NCBI GenBank assembly: GCA_025667525.1
Contig: CM046879.1
Location: 390,313,039-390,377,038, forward strand
Origin: Glebionis coronaria
Lineage: Eukaryota; Streptophyta; Magnoliopsida; Asterales; Asteraceae
Reading direction: 5' to 3'
DNA length: 64,000 nucleotides
In this document: positions 62,041 through 64,000 of the stretch, piece by piece
Position numbering within the stretch: the first letter of the stretch is position 1
Layout of the letters: the number at the start of each line of letters is the position of its first letter
Made by a program: the position numbers and the translations under genes
Notes under the pieces: generated by a model
The model's input: only the letters and a program-made list of their open reading frames with translations
Told to the model about the DNA's origin: nothing
Database searches by the model: none

Positions 62041-64000
62041 TTGTCGTATTTTGCTTAAATTGTACATTATAGTACATAATTTGGTACATCGTAGTTTCTA
62101 TCATTTGTTGGGTTATTTTATGTACCTGAGGTATAGTATTTTTCTTTTGATGTTTAAGTCATGTTCCCTAAGAGTCATGTGGTGGTTCGAGTTAGTAGGA
62201 GTAGGTGGATATGAAGGATTTTATGCTGTTTCCACTCTTATGGGCGACATGACTTATAACTGATTATGTTTTTGTTTTGGATTTAGTCTAGGCTGTTTTA
62301 GCTAGACTATGGATTTCTGTATTCCAAGAGTTTTATTATGTTATTTTTATAGATGGAGTTTTGGACCTTATTGGTTATGTGGTTATGAGCTTATGTGAGT
62401 AGATGGATTTATGTGTTATATGTTGTATTGATTCTTATAAGTGTCATCATAGGAGGGAGTGCATTGGGGGAAGGGTAATTGTATAAGTATGGTGGCCAAC
62501 ATAGTTATACAAGTACCACAACTTCAATGGGTTCCCAAGTATGATTACATGAAAGAGGGTTAGTACATGCTTGTATATGATGAGATGTAGAATTTAGGTA
62601 TACGTATATATATGGGTTTATGTAATGGTTGCCTATGATATGGCTATTGTTTTTGTGTTGTATGTTTTGGGTTATAGTCGTGATGTGTGATTTTGGTGTC
62701 ATGCGATATGGTTTGGTTTTGGAGGTGGGCTTTATGCCTTGTTGTGGCACGGTGAGATGGTGATTACTCGTGTGGAAAAACGAGTGTATGACATGATTGG
62801 TTGATCCGACATGTATGGTAACGAGTATGTTTTGGGTGATTTAATAGGTATATATATGCGGATGTATATATACTACTATGTGTTAAGTTATGGTATATGG
62901 TCGTTCACTAGTTATTATAACTTGAACGTACCTTGTGTTTGTTCGTGTTTTATTAGTGCTCGAGTTTGGTGGAGTTTCAACGACGTTTTGAATCTTTAGA
63001 AGTAGGTCTTGTAGCGTATTCTTTGAGTTTCGCATTTCACGTGTACGTTTTAAAATGGTATTCTTGGTTTTAAGTCTATTGAAATAACTTGGGATTTCTT
63101 TTGAGATAATGAAATCTTTTGTGTTGCGTCTTACATTTCTTTTGGTCGGTATATATTGAGAAAAAAGGGGGACTTGGAAATCTATTATAGGGTTAGGTAG
63201 TTGGTTGTATTCGGTAAAATAAGGGTAAGGTGTTGGAGTCGTGTTTGAAACAAGATGTAACGTAAGATTTCTTTTAATCAACACTTATTTATTTCAAATT
63301 TTAAAAGACTTTCTTTGAAATAAAGCGAAGTAAAAATTTCTTTCTACCTACATAGTTTATATAATTGAGTTTGACCGATTTATGTTTTTTTTAATTATTT
63401 ATACAAGGTTAAATTGAGTTTATGAAGATTTCACATACAATCATATCTGTCATTTAAAAGGATTGCATTAATCACTAAGTTTATTCTTTAGTTTTTAAAA
63501 CAACTAGTATTAAATTGTTTTGGTCATAACTTGTTCGTTTTTAGAGCTTTTTGAGTGATTCAAAAGCCAAAAATTATGTACTCGGAACGTACTTTTCAAA
63601 TATTCAGAATGTATAGTCATGGGAGGTCAGTATCTTGGCTGGAATTATTGTACAAGTGTCGGGTTAAAGGTTGAGTTTGAATAGTAGTTTATTTTTATGA
63701 TTTGGGATGCAAGGGATACCTAGTTTTTGAGTTGAGTTTTGAGTTCGTCAAGAGGGTTGTTTGTAGATTGTTTGAGTCACATAGATGTAGGAGGTAATAA
63801 TAAATAGATAAAAAAAGGATATATATTCGTTTGGAAAGGTCGGTCTTTTGCACGGTTTAAATAATATGTCGCGGGGCGTAATATGTTTTGGTTGCTATTG
63901 GGTGTTTCTTGGATTATTTATCGTTGTCATGGGTCATTTTGAATTGATACACATTTTGGGTTTGAGTTTTCTTTTGAGTCTCGTGGTTTTTGACTTGTTT
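62041..64000 (+). other. CHR2 leader continuing to the window end
   Basis: About 2 kb, T/G-rich. I see no gag motif and no supported ORF. It could be leader or decayed coding sequence. Confidence 0.4.

Larger units (their letters stand above)
58044..64000 (+). mobile_element. CHR2: Ty3/gypsy (probable chromovirus), LTR and leader
   Basis: TGTGACAACCC start, 2.6-kb LTR and initiator tRNA-Met primer site resemble CHR1's type, though the sequences differ. Internal sequence continues to the window end without a recognisable gag, so the family rests on LTR style only. It inserted at the start of TAT2 gag; the five bases before it are CAAAA. Confidence 0.6.

Overview
The window is plant nuclear DNA built almost entirely of nested LTR retrotransposons. 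I see no host gene, rRNA, organellar gene or prokaryotic feature. The long Ty1/copia gag with many Cys/His knuckles, the copia accessory ORF downstream of pol, and the Tat/Athila and chromodomain Ty3/gypsy relatives resemble, from memory, families abundant in Asteraceae such as Tanacetum and its relatives. That taxonomic call is an inference, not a search result.

Layout (labels used throughout). COP1, copia, minus strand, 1-4302: 5' LTR at 3392-4302, gag and protease, cut by the window edge. It sits in the leader of TAT1, a minus-strand Tat/Athila element with its 5' LTR at 4517-8556. TAT1 sits in the 3' LTR of COP2, a minus-strand copia whose pieces are 8557-10731 and 29889-33254 (accessory ORF and C-terminal pol). 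COP2's accessory ORF is split by CHR1 (10732-29883), a minus-strand chromovirus array of LTR-internal-LTR-internal-LTR flanked by one 5-bp target duplication, TGCTC. COP2's reverse transcriptase is split at 33254 by COP3, a plus-strand copia whose LTR is 33255-33748. COP3 contains SIR1 (about 36990-43780), a gag-only Sirevirus-like element with a hairpin-rich 3' half, then SOL1, a solo-LTR-like insert (45312-47392, target duplication GTCTC), and is then interrupted by TAT2. TAT2 (49590 to beyond 58043, minus) is a Tat/Athila-like element with gag and protease, with an acidic ORF where pol would be expected. TAT2's gag start is split by CHR2 (58044 onward, plus strand, 2.6-kb LTR and long leader), whose leader holds LTRX (about 60935-62040), a relative of SOL1.

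Almost every reading frame is broken by stops, frameshifts or small deletions, and several catalytic residues are lost, so the window is a graveyard of elements with a readable order of insertion. No element here looks autonomous. The structures most worth attention are non-coding. In SIR1 there is an array of about 150-bp units, each folding into up to four hairpins whose stems change in compensating ways from unit to unit. In SOL1 there is an array of about 30 copies of a 12-bp CCGG-centred motif. Individual copia elements carry their own scattered short motif. tRNA-like RNA polymerase III units lie antisense at the same place in two Tat LTRs. Both CHR1 copies carry three short GT-AG introns in gag.
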